The notes below the pieces were generated by a model. It was not told where the DNA came from and made no database searches. It saw only the letters and a list, made by a program, of their open reading frames with translations. Below, piece after piece: positions 47,097 through 55,307 of a stretch of 64,000 bases of DNA. This DNA comes from Bacteroidales bacterium Barb4. Lineage in GTDB: Bacteria > Bacteroidota > Bacteroidia > Bacteroidales > Tannerellaceae. A program made the position numbers and the translations under genes. The DNA lies in assembly GCA_001657575.1 (NCBI GenBank), contig LBCX01000001.1:1-64000 (forward strand). The letters are read 5' to 3'. Position 1 is the stretch's first letter, and each line of letters starts with the position of its first letter.

Positions 47097-47321
47097 ATGG
47101 AAGAAGAAGTTAAGGTTTTACTGTCGGCAGAAATTGAATACAGAAAGGAAAAGACTATCGGGACTACTAATAGTTTGCGTTCCGCCTGGTATAAATTGCG
47201 TGAAAGATTAGAAGACTTGTACGACCTTTTGCACATTTGGTGGTATCGAAATGAACCTACAACACCTATGCGCGAGGTGTTTGAAAAAGAAGATAAAAGA
47301 CGCGAGATAGAAAATGTATAA
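47097..47321 (+). CDS. Putative antitoxin of RelE-type pair
   Basis: A 74-residue charged protein, MEEEVKVLLSAEIEYRKEK, then SLRSAWYKLRERLEDLYDLLHIWWYRNEP. It overlaps the RelE-like toxin start by eight bases, the usual antitoxin-first order. I do not recognise the family; the call rests on position. A copy fused to the end of a deleted toxin gene lies at 46115. Confidence 0.6.
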   Translation: MEEEVKVLLSAEIEYRKEKTIGTTNSLRSAWYKLRERLEDLYDLLHIWWYRNEPTTPMREVFEKEDKRREIENV

Positions 47322-47571
47322 GGTTATTTTTAGCAGAAAGGCAGAGAAGACGCTAAATAAATTACCTAATGACTATTATCGGTTAGTAAAGAAACATGTT
47401 TCATCTCTCGAACAGAACCCCCGCCCTTTCGGTTATTGTAAATTATTCGGTTCTGATAATAAATACAGAATACGCATTGGCGATTACCGTGTTGTTTATT
47501 CAATAAAAGAGGATATTTTAACGGTGGAAGTGATTAATATTGACCACAGAAGCGGGGTTTACAGGAGTTAG
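47314..47571 (+). CDS. RelE/ParE-family toxin
   Basis: An 85-residue protein with the RelE fold signature: MYKVIFSRKAEKTLNKLPNDYY, then LFGSDNKYRIRIGDYRVVYSI and a final strand VEVINIDHRSGVYRS. RelE toxins are mRNA interferases that cut mRNA in the ribosome. The basic residues in the YRIRIGDYRV stretch and the C-terminal His/Arg are typical. It overlaps the putative antitoxin by eight bases and has normal length, so it is probably intact. Confidence 0.88.
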   Translation: MYKVIFSRKAEKTLNKLPNDYYRLVKKHVSSLEQNPRPFGYCKLFGSDNKYRIRIGDYRVVYSIKEDILTVEVINIDHRSGVYRS

Positions 47572-47649
47572 GAATTGGGGAGACAGGAGTTGGGAGTTCG
47601 ATTGCCCTGCTGCACGGGCGCAGGGTTTATAACCAAAATAGAGGAAACT

Positions 47650-47832
47650 ATGAAACTGAAAGAAAGATTTGTAACATTGGTATTTAATCTGGCTACCTAT
47701 GTACTGACAGCTGCAGTCGTTAACACGCTGATAAGGGTAATAGATGTGCCAACGGATATAATACTGTTTGCATTTGCAGGCAGCATATTTTTTGTACTAA
47801 TTGGAGTAATGATAGAAAGGGGAATAAGATGA
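47650..47832 (+). CDS. Small two-helix membrane protein, copy 3
   Basis: A 60-residue protein nearly identical to the copy at 46409 (differences such as PINIILL to PTDIILF). Two hydrophobic helices and a charged C-terminus. It lies 78 bases after the RelE-like toxin gene and overlaps the next small gene by four bases. Repetition of the toxin-antitoxin genes plus this pair indicates that the whole set duplicated as a unit. Confidence 0.65.
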   Translation: MKLKERFVTLVFNLATYVLTAAVVNTLIRVIDVPTDIILFAFAGSIFFVLIGVMIERGIR

Positions 47833-47978
47833 GCGAAGCATTTTGGGATACATTTTGGGATTTTTGCATAGTTATGGCAGGATGCGGATTTGTTTGCGGT
47901 GTGTTGCCTTTTATATTGCTTGAACACAAGAAGAAGCCCGGCAAGGAGACAGGAGAAGGGGATAACCATAACTCCTAA
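47829..47978 (+). CDS. Small membrane protein, cassette gene 2, copy 3
   Basis: A 49-residue protein (MSEAFWDTFWDFCIVMAGC...LLEHKKKPGKETGEG) with a single membrane helix. It overlaps the upstream two-helix gene (ATGA). Near-identical to the copy at 45901. A dispersed palindrome follows 14 bases after the stop. Confidence 0.6.
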   Translation: MSEAFWDTFWDFCIVMAGCGFVCGVLPFILLEHKKKPGKETGEGDNHNS

Positions 47979-47992
47979 AATAGGGTTTCATA

Positions 47993-48022
47993 CCCCTAAC
48001 AGGGTTTGAAACCCTGTTAGGG
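47993..48022. repeat. Dispersed 31-bp palindrome
   Basis: Near-perfect copy directly after a stop codon; the outermost base of the right arm has changed. Confidence 0.8.
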
Positions 48023-48175
48023 ATTCAGAGATGACATCGACGAAACCCTGTCAGAGGTTCGTTCCATTTTTTTCTGAAGTTTTTTGCCTGTTTATTTGCA
48101 GCATTGGATTTTGACTGTATATTTGCGGCGTATTTTTTATTAATTTATTATTATACATGCTAACCTATGACTAAA

Positions 48176-48208
48176 GAAACGCTCCGCCTGTGAAGGTAGA
48201 GCGTTTTT
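48176..48208 (+). terminator. Cassette terminator, copy 3
   Basis: AACGCTC...GAGCGTTTTT hairpin, a repeat of the 46897 terminator. Confidence 0.75.
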
Positions 48209-48239
48209 ACTTTGAATTTTGAATTATGTGTACAGTAAA

Positions 48240-48271
48240 CCCCTAACAGGGTTTGAAAACCCTGTTAGGGG
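48240..48271. repeat. Dispersed palindrome
   Basis: Copy with one extra A at the centre, about 60 bases upstream of the BspA-like gene. No gene is seen at 47979-48329. Confidence 0.8.
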
Positions 48272-48329
48272 TTCAGACTAACAAAAATAGACGCGGAATA
48301 GAACATATATAAAGAGGATATACCCTATT

Positions 48330-51300
48330 ATGGACGATACTAATATTTTATTATTTGAAGCCTTGACGGAAGGGACGACTACGGAATTTCTCGCCTTAGG
48401 CTTCGGTACTGCATTACCGGGTGCATTAGCCGCTACAGCGGTTATTACCGCTGTGGTAACCAATTTCCAAGTCGCAGCGGCTGTCGTTACAGCTAATGCA
48501 GTAGCTTGGGCGCAAGCGAATCTACTCGCTGCCATCCAAGGTACCATTCCTTATTTTTGGGTGCATGATGGCTGCACTCTATTTGGTGCACTTTCTCGAA
48601 CGTTAAGATTGGTCGGTCCAATAGCCGATGCAGCAAAGGCAAACGTAGCCGCTGTGAATCTGGCAACGGCTTCTACAGCTTCGATTGTAGCAGGAGTGAG
48701 CGCTGTCATTATGGTTCTCTCTTTTATTGTTATGGGAATTTTGACCGCCATCTTTCAATGGAAGAATGAAAGGGAGAATTACACTATTCGTCCGCAGACC
48801 GCCACCAGAACTAATCACCCGACCTTCGGGGGGATAAAAACGTTTGTGTTTCCGACCATAGGCACCAGCTTCTGGCATCAGGAGATAGAGCCTCACTATT
48901 ATTCCGTCAAGGGGGTAGAGAAAGGGTTCAATCTGGCGGACTTTCAGAATGATGAGAGATTCAACCGTGTTTTCTATATTGAAAAGGAGGCATTTAAGAA
49001 CGTAAAGGGCATAGGGAATTTGAGGTATCCTCCCCACCTGAACTATATCGGCGACCGTGCTTTTGCCGGTTCGGATCTGGAAGAGTTTAACTGTAGGCGG
49101 GGCAAATACATTGCCGTCATCGGTGCGGAAGCCTTTAAGGACACAAGGGTGTCCGCCATTGATTTAAGCGAACACTTCGCTCTTTCGTCTGTCGGCGACC
49201 GTGCCTTTGCCGGAAACAGCAGCCTGCATACCTTAAAACTGCCGATAAACATGGTCGGTATCGGCAGCGGCATCGTTGACAATACTCCCAACCTGCACGA
49301 AATGGAACTCGGCTTGATGACCAGACAGCAGTTGGAGCTGATTGAAAGGAATCTTCGGGAGAACAAGGGAGGCCGCCTGAATGATTTTGCGGGTAAAAAG
49401 CTGTTGATTCCTTCCGGCAGTTTTGATCAGTATTACAGGCACAATAAGAACTGTAAATTTTTGGAAGGTAATTTCCTGATAGAAGAGAACTATACCGGGT
49501 TGGAGGTGGTGGAGACGGAGACTGTGTTAAAGGCGGGGGAGAAGAGCAAGCGTACTCTCTTAGTAAAAGACGGACAGTTAAAAGCGATTATGGATGCAAT
49601 GAAATTTGAACCCAAAGAGAAAGACGAAAAGAAAAGGCAAGAAGAAGCGGATGAATATTATCGGGGATACAGCATATTGGAGAAAGAATACAACAGGTCG
49701 GACAATGCAGACGAGAATTCCGGTACATTATATAATGTAGATATGTTCCGCAAAAAAGCCGGCCTGCTGTCGATTCCAATTAGAAAAAGAAGCCGTGAGC
49801 TGACGCTCGACACGGACAAAATAAACTATGACGGCGAGGACTTTGAACTTTTGTTTTTTATACTGCCTGAAGAAACAAAAAGCGTTCTTGTAACTGTGGC
49901 GAATGTTCGCGACAGCCTGCTTTCCCGAGTAGACGGAAATCATCCTTCCTTTACTTTTGCAGATAATATCAAAACCATCGGCAAAGGAGTATTCGGGTAT
50001 AACGATTCGGTAGATGTCTATTTCGACTGGCTTAAGACTGAAGCCAGTGTAAGCGATCGTGCCTTTGGCAAAAATGTCCGTTTACATGCAAGAAACTACA
50101 ACGGAAAGAGGGAGGACTTTACTTATTTCAATTTTAATGCCGACCGCTACAGCGGGGGGGTAATCATGCCGCTGGAGGGAATGACGGAGGAGGAGGTGAG
50201 CCAAAAGACTGTTGACGGGATTACCTACGAATTTGTTAAGCCGGATACAAGCCGGGTAGTGAAAGTAGTCGGCGAGCATATTAATCTGTCAGAGAAAAAA
50301 GAAATTGGAGGCAACCGTTTTTCACTGTCCGATTTTGAACGTTTAGAGTTTTTTAGAGGCAACCGGACGATTAAAACAGTACAACTTCCTGCCGAGATTA
50401 CGTCATTGCCGGCCGGTACCTTTTCTTCCTGCAGCGACCTGGAAGCGGTGGAGGGCACGGTTACATCCGTCGGGGCATCTGCTTTTTCCGGGTGCAGCAA
50501 CCTTCAGACAATACCGTTCGGACAGCAGCTTGTTTCCATAGGCGATTATGCCTTCAGCGATTGCCGGTCGTTAAAGGCACTGGAAATACCGGCTTCCGTG
50601 AAGCGGATCGGCGATTATGCTTTCAGCGATTGCCGGTCGTTGACATCACTGGAAATGCCGGCTTCCGTGGAATGGATCGGTAAAAGAGCCTTTGAAGGCA
50701 CGGGCTTGACTTCCCTGACGCTGCCGGCGACCCCGATACCGCCGGCTGCCATAGCCGCCGATGCCTTTGCCGGAGTGCCTGCTTCCTGCGAGGTGCATAT
50801 TCCCAGAGGTGCGGAAGAGAACTACGGATACACGGGAAACGAAACGGGCAATATGTTCTGGCAGGGGCTTTCGATTGTACCCAATTACTATGACCTTGCC
50901 GCGGGCGAAACCGATACGAAGCGGGGAATCGTAAACAGCAGGAGTTACGAATTTGAAAACGGAAATCTGAGCTACGGGACGATGATGACGCTGACGGCTT
51001 ATCCCGTGCGGGGGTATCATTTTGCGAAGTGGATCAATGCGGCGGGCGACAGTCTTTCCGCCGGCAATCCCTATTCGTTTGTCGTGAAAAACGACGCGGT
51101 TGTCCGGGCTTATTTTGCGCCCAACAGCTACCGCGTGGATTTGTCTGCCGCCGGCGGTGCGGTAAAGTCGGGCGGAGGCCTGTATGCGTATGACACGGAG
51201 GCGACGGCGGAGGCTGTGGCTACGGAGGAAGACACCCGTTTTGTGAAATGGACGGATGCGGGCGGGAAAACGCTTTCGACCGACAATCCCTTTACTTTCG

Positions 51301-52316
51301 TCGTGAAGGGGGACGCCGCAGTCCGGGCGCATTTTGAGGCGTATGCCTTTTCGGAGATTATTAACGGCACGGTTTACAATCTGGACGTTGACCGTCATAC
51401 GGCTGCCATAAGCAGTACGAACAGGGCGCACAATGTATTTGCCGCGCTTGCCATTCCGGCGGAAGTGCGCACTGCCGGCGGGCAGCGGTATGCCGTGACC
51501 ACCGTCGGGGTGGAGGCTTTCAGGGGGAACGGGAGGCTGCAGTCGGTCACCGTTCCGAACAGTCTGACAGGGATAGAAAGGGGGGCTTTTTCGGCTTGCG
51601 CCAACTTGCAGGACGTAGAGCTTGAATGGGACAGTCCGGACAGGGGCAGGGTTGATGCGGATGCGTTTGCCGGCGTGGCGGCGTCCTGCCGGGTTCACAT
51701 ACCGAAGGGGTCGGAAGAGAGGTACGGGTATGACGGGGATTTGAAAGCCGTATGGCAGGGGCTTCCCGTTGTTTCCGATCATTATGCGGTTCGTGTGAAG
51801 TCAAACGATGCGGCGGCGGGGCGTGTGACCGGCGGCGGGGAGAGAATGGTTCTTTATGCGGAGACTACCCTGACGGCTGATGCCGACAGCGGGTATCATT
51901 TTGTGAAGTGGACAGATGCGAAGGGCGACAGTGTGTCTGCCCGTAATCCGTACAGGTTTCTGTTGGCAGGCGATACGGAGCTGACGGCGGTGTTTGCGGC
52001 GGGAGACGGAGATGAGGCAGAGGATGAAGTTGTTCAGGAACCCCAGACAGTATCTCCAACAGAACCCCTGACAGGGTTTGAAACCCTGTTAGGGGTGAAA
52101 GACGGCGAGGCAGGGGTGTATTATGCGGAAGGCGTATTGCGGCTTGTCAATCTGGACGGGGCTGTTGTTTCGGTCAGTACGATGAAGGGGAAAAAGGTGC
52201 TGCAATTCACGGCAGACGATGCCGAATATCCTGTGACTTTGCCTGCGGGAGTTTATATACTGAATGCGGCGAAGGGGAGAGAGAGGATTGTAGCAACGAA
52301 GTTTGTTGTAAAGTAA
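48330..52316 (+). CDS. BspA-like leucine-rich repeat protein with T9SS sorting domain
   Basis: A 1328-residue protein. BspA-type leucine-rich repeats occur at about 205-330 and 655-805 (GDYAFSDCRSLKALEIPASV-type). InlB/Listeria-Bacteroides repeats lie near 860-930, 930-1003 and 1150-1223 (GYHFAKWINAAGDSL). The last 70 residues (LRLVNLDGA...MKGKKV...LPAGVYILNA) look like a T9SS sorting domain. The N-terminus is odd: no cleavable signal, but Ala/Val-rich hydrophobic segments at about 20-70 and 117-143. Residues 1246-1256 are encoded by a dispersed palindrome. Adhesion is a family-based inference. Confidence 0.8.
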   Translation: MDDTNILLFEALTEGTTTEFLALGFGTALPGALAATAVITAVVTNFQVAAAVVTANAVAWAQANLLAAIQGTIPYFWVHDGCTLFGALSRTLRLVGPIADAAKANVAAVNLATASTASIVAGVSAVIMVLSFIVMGILTAIFQWKNERENYTIRPQTATRTNHPTFGGIKTFVFPTIGTSFWHQEIEPHYYSVKGVEKGFNLADFQNDERFNRVFYIEKEAFKNVKGIGNLRYPPHLNYIGDRAFAGSDLEEFNCRRGKYIAVIGAEAFKDTRVSAIDLSEHFALSSVGDRAFAGNSSLHTLKLPINMVGIGSGIVDNTPNLHEMELGLMTRQQLELIERNLRENKGGRLNDFAGKKLLIPSGSFDQYYRHNKNCKFLEGNFLIEENYTGLEVVETETVLKAGEKSKRTLLVKDGQLKAIMDAMKFEPKEKDEKKRQEEADEYYRGYSILEKEYNRSDNADENSGTLYNVDMFRKKAGLLSIPIRKRSRELTLDTDKINYDGEDFELLFFILPEETKSVLVTVANVRDSLLSRVDGNHPSFTFADNIKTIGKGVFGYNDSVDVYFDWLKTEASVSDRAFGKNVRLHARNYNGKREDFTYFNFNADRYSGGVIMPLEGMTEEEVSQKTVDGITYEFVKPDTSRVVKVVGEHINLSEKKEIGGNRFSLSDFERLEFFRGNRTIKTVQLPAEITSLPAGTFSSCSDLEAVEGTVTSVGASAFSGCSNLQTIPFGQQLVSIGDYAFSDCRSLKALEIPASVKRIGDYAFSDCRSLTSLEMPASVEWIGKRAFEGTGLTSLTLPATPIPPAAIAADAFAGVPASCEVHIPRGAEENYGYTGNETGNMFWQGLSIVPNYYDLAAGETDTKRGIVNSRSYEFENGNLSYGTMMTLTAYPVRGYHFAKWINAAGDSLSAGNPYSFVVKNDAVVRAYFAPNSYRVDLSAAGGAVKSGGGLYAYDTEATAEAVATEEDTRFVKWTDAGGKTLSTDNPFTFVVKGDAAVRAHFEAYAFSEIINGTVYNLDVDRHTAAISSTNRAHNVFAALAIPAEVRTAGGQRYAVTTVGVEAFRGNGRLQSVTVPNSLTGIERGAFSACANLQDVELEWDSPDRGRVDADAFAGVAASCRVHIPKGSEERYGYDGDLKAVWQGLPVVSDHYAVRVKSNDAAAGRVTGGGERMVLYAETTLTADADSGYHFVKWTDAKGDSVSARNPYRFLLAGDTELTAVFAAGDGDEAEDEVVQEPQTVSPTEPLTGFETLLGVKDGEAGVYYAEGVLRLVNLDGAVVSVSTMKGKKVLQFTADDAEYPVTLPAGVYILNAAKGRERIVATKFVVK
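52065..52095. repeat. Dispersed palindrome inside a coding region
   Basis: A copy of the 31-bp palindrome in frame within the BspA-like gene, translated PLTGFETLLGV. It lies in the linker between the last InlB-type repeat and the sorting domain. One arm base differs (CTGACAGGG). Confidence 0.85.
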
Positions 52317-52322
52317 CGTAAA

Positions 52323-52787
52323 ATGAAAAATATGAATTCCAAAGTTCTGTCTCTTATTGAGAATGCTGTTGTGTCAGCCGTTGACCGGTTAGTCAAGGAT
52401 AATTTCGGCAAGTCGGTCAGCGACCTTAATCTGCAGGTAAACCCCGAAAACGGGGAATTTCAGATATACGACGACAGCGAAAACCGTTTGGGCAAGATTG
52501 TCATCTTCGACTGGATCAGCAAGGATGAAAATGAGGATGAGTTTAACGAGCAGGTGGCAGCCACCTTGAAAGGCATCGTGACAAACCTTTCCGCCAAAGG
52601 GGTATTCAACAAGTCCTGTTTCGTCAAGCCCCTTTCGATATACCTGACCGATGACGATTTTGTCATCATTGAGGAATTGCTTTTCCTTGGCGATGATGAG
52701 GTTGTACGGGTGGACGACCCGCTGTTGAAGGATTTAAGTGCTGATTTGGGTGATTTTTTGAAGAAACTTCTTTCAGATATGAAATAA
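52323..52787 (+). CDS. Hypothetical acidic protein
   Basis: A 154-residue acidic cytosolic-type protein with no signal peptide or recognised domain. The N-terminus is helical (SLIENAVVSAVDRLVKDNFG) and the rest alternates beta strands with acidic loops (IYLTDDDFVIIEELLFLGDDEVV). It starts six bases after the BspA-like gene stop and is probably cotranscribed, so it could be a dedicated partner. ATG at 52332 is an alternative start. Confidence 0.65.
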   Translation: MKNMNSKVLSLIENAVVSAVDRLVKDNFGKSVSDLNLQVNPENGEFQIYDDSENRLGKIVIFDWISKDENEDEFNEQVAATLKGIVTNLSAKGVFNKSCFVKPLSIYLTDDDFVIIEELLFLGDDEVVRVDDPLLKDLSADLGDFLKKLLSDMK

Positions 52788-52792
52788 CATCC

Positions 52793-52800
52793 TATCTTTG
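52793..52800 (+). promoter_or_regulatory. tRNA-Thr -7 box
   Basis: TATCTTTG, matching TAnnTTTG, 24 bases before the tRNA. Confidence 0.5.
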
Positions 52801-52824
52801 CGCCCTGGAAAAACAGACCTCACC

Positions 52825-52897
52825 GCCGAAATAGCTCAGTTGGTAGAGCAATTCATTCGTAATGAATAGGTCGCCGGTTCGAGTCCGGCCTTCGGCT
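52825..52897 (+). tRNA. tRNA-Thr (CGT)
   Basis: A complete cloverleaf: acceptor GCCGAAA paired with TTCGGC, D-stem GCTC/GAGC, anticodon stem ATTCA/TGAAT with loop TTCGTAA (anticodon CGT), T-arm GCCGGTTCGAGTCCGGC. CCA is not encoded. Confidence 0.95.
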
Positions 52898-52955
52898 CTG
52901 CTGAAAAAGGCAGTTACAGTATTTGTAACTGCTTTTTTAATTGATAACTCATGTT

Positions 52956-53250
52956 ACGCAGATGCCCTGAAAGGGCGACACAGGGGAGTCCTGCAAGGAC
53001 GCCCGATTTCAGCCCCACATGGAGCGGAGCGGAATGTGGGGTTACGGAATGTGGGGTTACGGAAAGGACGCCCCAATGAAATCCTGAAAGGATGATACAA
53101 ATACAAATCATATTTACAATGCAACCTGTAACAATATATATTTATCGTTCTTTCAGAACTCCCTTGTCGGCGGCGTCCTTTATAACCCCACATTCCGCTC
53201 CGCTCCATGTGGGGCTGAAATCCTGTATTCCTTCGGAATGTGCAATATTT
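52956..53250. repeat. Dispersed multi-hairpin element, copy E
   Basis: Outer hairpins GTCCTGCAAGGAC and ATTCCTTCGGAAT; arms CCCCACATGGAGCGGAGCGG and CCGCTCCGCTCCATGTGGGG are perfectly complementary; internal hairpins TCCTGAAAGGA and GTTCTTTCAGAAC. The GGAATGTGGGGTTACGG segment is duplicated in the left arm. It fills the gap between tRNA-Thr and the lactate permease; no gene is seen at 52898-53364. Confidence 0.75.
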
Positions 53251-53304
53251 CAAATAATCATGATTATTTCTTATGTTAAACTCATGTAATTAAATTATGC
53301 TACA

Positions 53305-53312
53305 TATATTTG
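53305..53312 (+). promoter_or_regulatory. Lactate permease -7 box
   Basis: TATATTTG, about 50 bases upstream of the permease ATG. No clear -33 box. Confidence 0.45.
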
Positions 53313-53364
53313 CGCCCATGCCATAGGTTTTGGTGGCGGTGTTCAATTCTAAATTAATAGTTAT

Positions 53365-55017
53365 ATGGAAAAATGGATTCAGAATTATGATCCGTTAGGG
53401 TCATTGGCGTCGGGCATGCCGACTTATCTGCTTTCGGCACTTGTGGCGGCTATTCCGCTGTATCTGCTGTTCTATTTGCTTGCGGTTAAAAAGACGCCCG
53501 GGCATAAGGCGGCTCTTGCCGGCACGCTGATTTCCATTCTTCTGGCAATCTTTGTCTGGAAGATGCCGGTTTCCATGGCAATCAGTTCGACGGTCATGGG
53601 GGCTGCTTTCGGTATCTTTCCCATTATCTGGATTGTTATCACGGCGGTATGGGTGTACAACACGACGGTGGAGTCCGGCGAGTTTGAGATTATCAAACAT
53701 TCGCTGGCAGGACTGACGGACGACCGCCGTCTGCAAGCTATTTTCATTGCCTTTGCCTTTGGCTCCTTTATTGAAGGGACAGCCGGCTTCGGGACGCCTG
53801 TGGCGATTACGGCGGCGATGCTGGTGGGGCTTGGCTTTGAGCCGCTCTATGCTGCGGGCATTTGTTTGATAGCCAATACGGCTCCGGTGGCGTTTGGGGC
53901 TATCGGGGTGCCTATTGTTACTGCCGCCACGACTTCGGGGCTGGATGTGAATCATATCAGTGCGATTGTTGGGAGGCAGTTGCCGTTCCTGTCGGTGATT
54001 GTGCCGTTCTGGGTTTGCTGTACGATGTGCGGCTTCAAGAAGTCGCTGGAAGTGATGCCGGCGTTGCTGGTCAGCGGTCTTTGCTTTTCATTCTCCCAGT
54101 TTGCGTTCTCCAACTTTCACGGGCCGTATCTGCCTGATGTGATGTCTGCGCTGATTACCATTGTCGGTCTGGTTATCCTGTTGAAGTTCTGGAAGCCGAA
54201 GAATGTATGGCATTTTCCGGGTGAACAGGCAAGTATGGTTATCAAGAAGTACAAGCCGAGCGAAGTGTTGCGGGCATGGTCGGCTTATATCATTCTGGCG
54301 ATTATGGTGTTTATCTGGGGGCTGACTACGTTTAAGAACCTTGGGTTTGTCAAGGGTTGCAACATCAGTATCGAATGGCCTGCCTTGCATCAGATGGTTG
54401 TCAAGACGATACCTATCGTTACGGCGGAAACCGACTATTCTGCCATCTACTCCTTCAACCTGTTTGCGGCAGGCGGGACGGCTATCTTCCTGAGCGGTCT
54501 GATGGCTTCGCTGCTGATGCCTAATTACGGTATCGACAAGGCTCTTGCCTGTTTCTTCCGTACCATCAAGCAGTTGAGATTCCCCATCATGACGATTGCC
54601 ATGATATTGGGTTTGGCTTACGTGATGAATTATTCAGGCATGAGTTCAACGCTGGGGCTGGCGTTTACGAAGACAGGGGCTTGGTTCCCGCTCTTTGCGC
54701 CATTGCTTGGCTGGTTGGGCGTGTTCCTGACCGGTTCGGACACTTCGTCCAATGCCTTGTTCAGCAGTCTCCAGCGGACGACGGCAGAGGCTATCGGGAT
54801 GGATCCCAACTTGGCGGTAGCCTCCAACTCATCGGGGGGGGTAACGGGTAAGATGATTTCTCCCCAGTCTATTGCTGTGGCTACTGCGGCTACCAATATG
54901 ATTGGCAAGGAAGGGAACCTGTTCCGCTTCACAATATTCCACTCGCTGGCAATGACTGTGGTGGTCTGTCTTATCACACTGCTGCAGGCTTACTGGCTCA
55001 GCTGGATGCTTCCCTGA
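53365..55017 (+). CDS. lctP: L-lactate permease
   Basis: A 550-residue inner-membrane transporter of the LctP/GlcA family that imports lactate (or glycolate) with protons. About a dozen hydrophobic helices are visible. Family motifs are FGSFIEGTAGFGTPVAI, NTAPVAFGAIG and, near the end, GVFLTGSDTSSNALF and SSGGVTGKMISPQSIAVA. It starts the lactate locus with glcD, glcF and lutABC downstream. Length is normal. Confidence 0.95.
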   Translation: MEKWIQNYDPLGSLASGMPTYLLSALVAAIPLYLLFYLLAVKKTPGHKAALAGTLISILLAIFVWKMPVSMAISSTVMGAAFGIFPIIWIVITAVWVYNTTVESGEFEIIKHSLAGLTDDRRLQAIFIAFAFGSFIEGTAGFGTPVAITAAMLVGLGFEPLYAAGICLIANTAPVAFGAIGVPIVTAATTSGLDVNHISAIVGRQLPFLSVIVPFWVCCTMCGFKKSLEVMPALLVSGLCFSFSQFAFSNFHGPYLPDVMSALITIVGLVILLKFWKPKNVWHFPGEQASMVIKKYKPSEVLRAWSAYIILAIMVFIWGLTTFKNLGFVKGCNISIEWPALHQMVVKTIPIVTAETDYSAIYSFNLFAAGGTAIFLSGLMASLLMPNYGIDKALACFFRTIKQLRFPIMTIAMILGLAYVMNYSGMSSTLGLAFTKTGAWFPLFAPLLGWLGVFLTGSDTSSNALFSSLQRTTAEAIGMDPNLAVASNSSGGVTGKMISPQSIAVATAATNMIGKEGNLFRFTIFHSLAMTVVVCLITLLQAYWLSWMLP

Positions 55018-55049
55018 TTTATTGAAGAAGAATTGAGGAAGATAGTTGG

Positions 55050-55284
55050 GAAGCCCCGAAGGGGCGGGATATTTCAGCCCCACATGAAGCGAAGCGGAAT
55101 GTGGGGTTAAAGATAAAACCGTTAAGGAAGTCCTGTAAGGACGCCAGAAAGTGCAAACAGTGAACAACCATATAAATTATTCGGTCGTTCTTTCAGAACT
55201 CCCTTACCGCTACCATCCCATAACCCCACATTCCGCTTCGCTCCATGTGGGGCTGAAATATTCCGCCCCTTCGGGGCTTCTAAT
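55050..55284. repeat. Dispersed multi-hairpin element, copy F
   Basis: Outer hairpins GCCCCGAAGGGGC and GCCCCTTCGGGGC; arms CCCCACATGAAGCGAAGCGG and CCGCTTCGCTCCATGTGGGG with one mismatch; an internal GTTCTTTCAGAAC hairpin. It lies within the lactate locus between lctP and glcD, so it would be transcribed if the locus is an operon. Confidence 0.75.
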
Positions 55285-55307
55285 TCTCAATCCTTGATTA
55301 AAATGAA

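Noticed and set aside
50646-51782. 378-codon minus-strand frame opposite the BspA-like gene
   Set aside because: It is an antisense shadow of a GC-rich repeat-containing gene with no domain or start signal.
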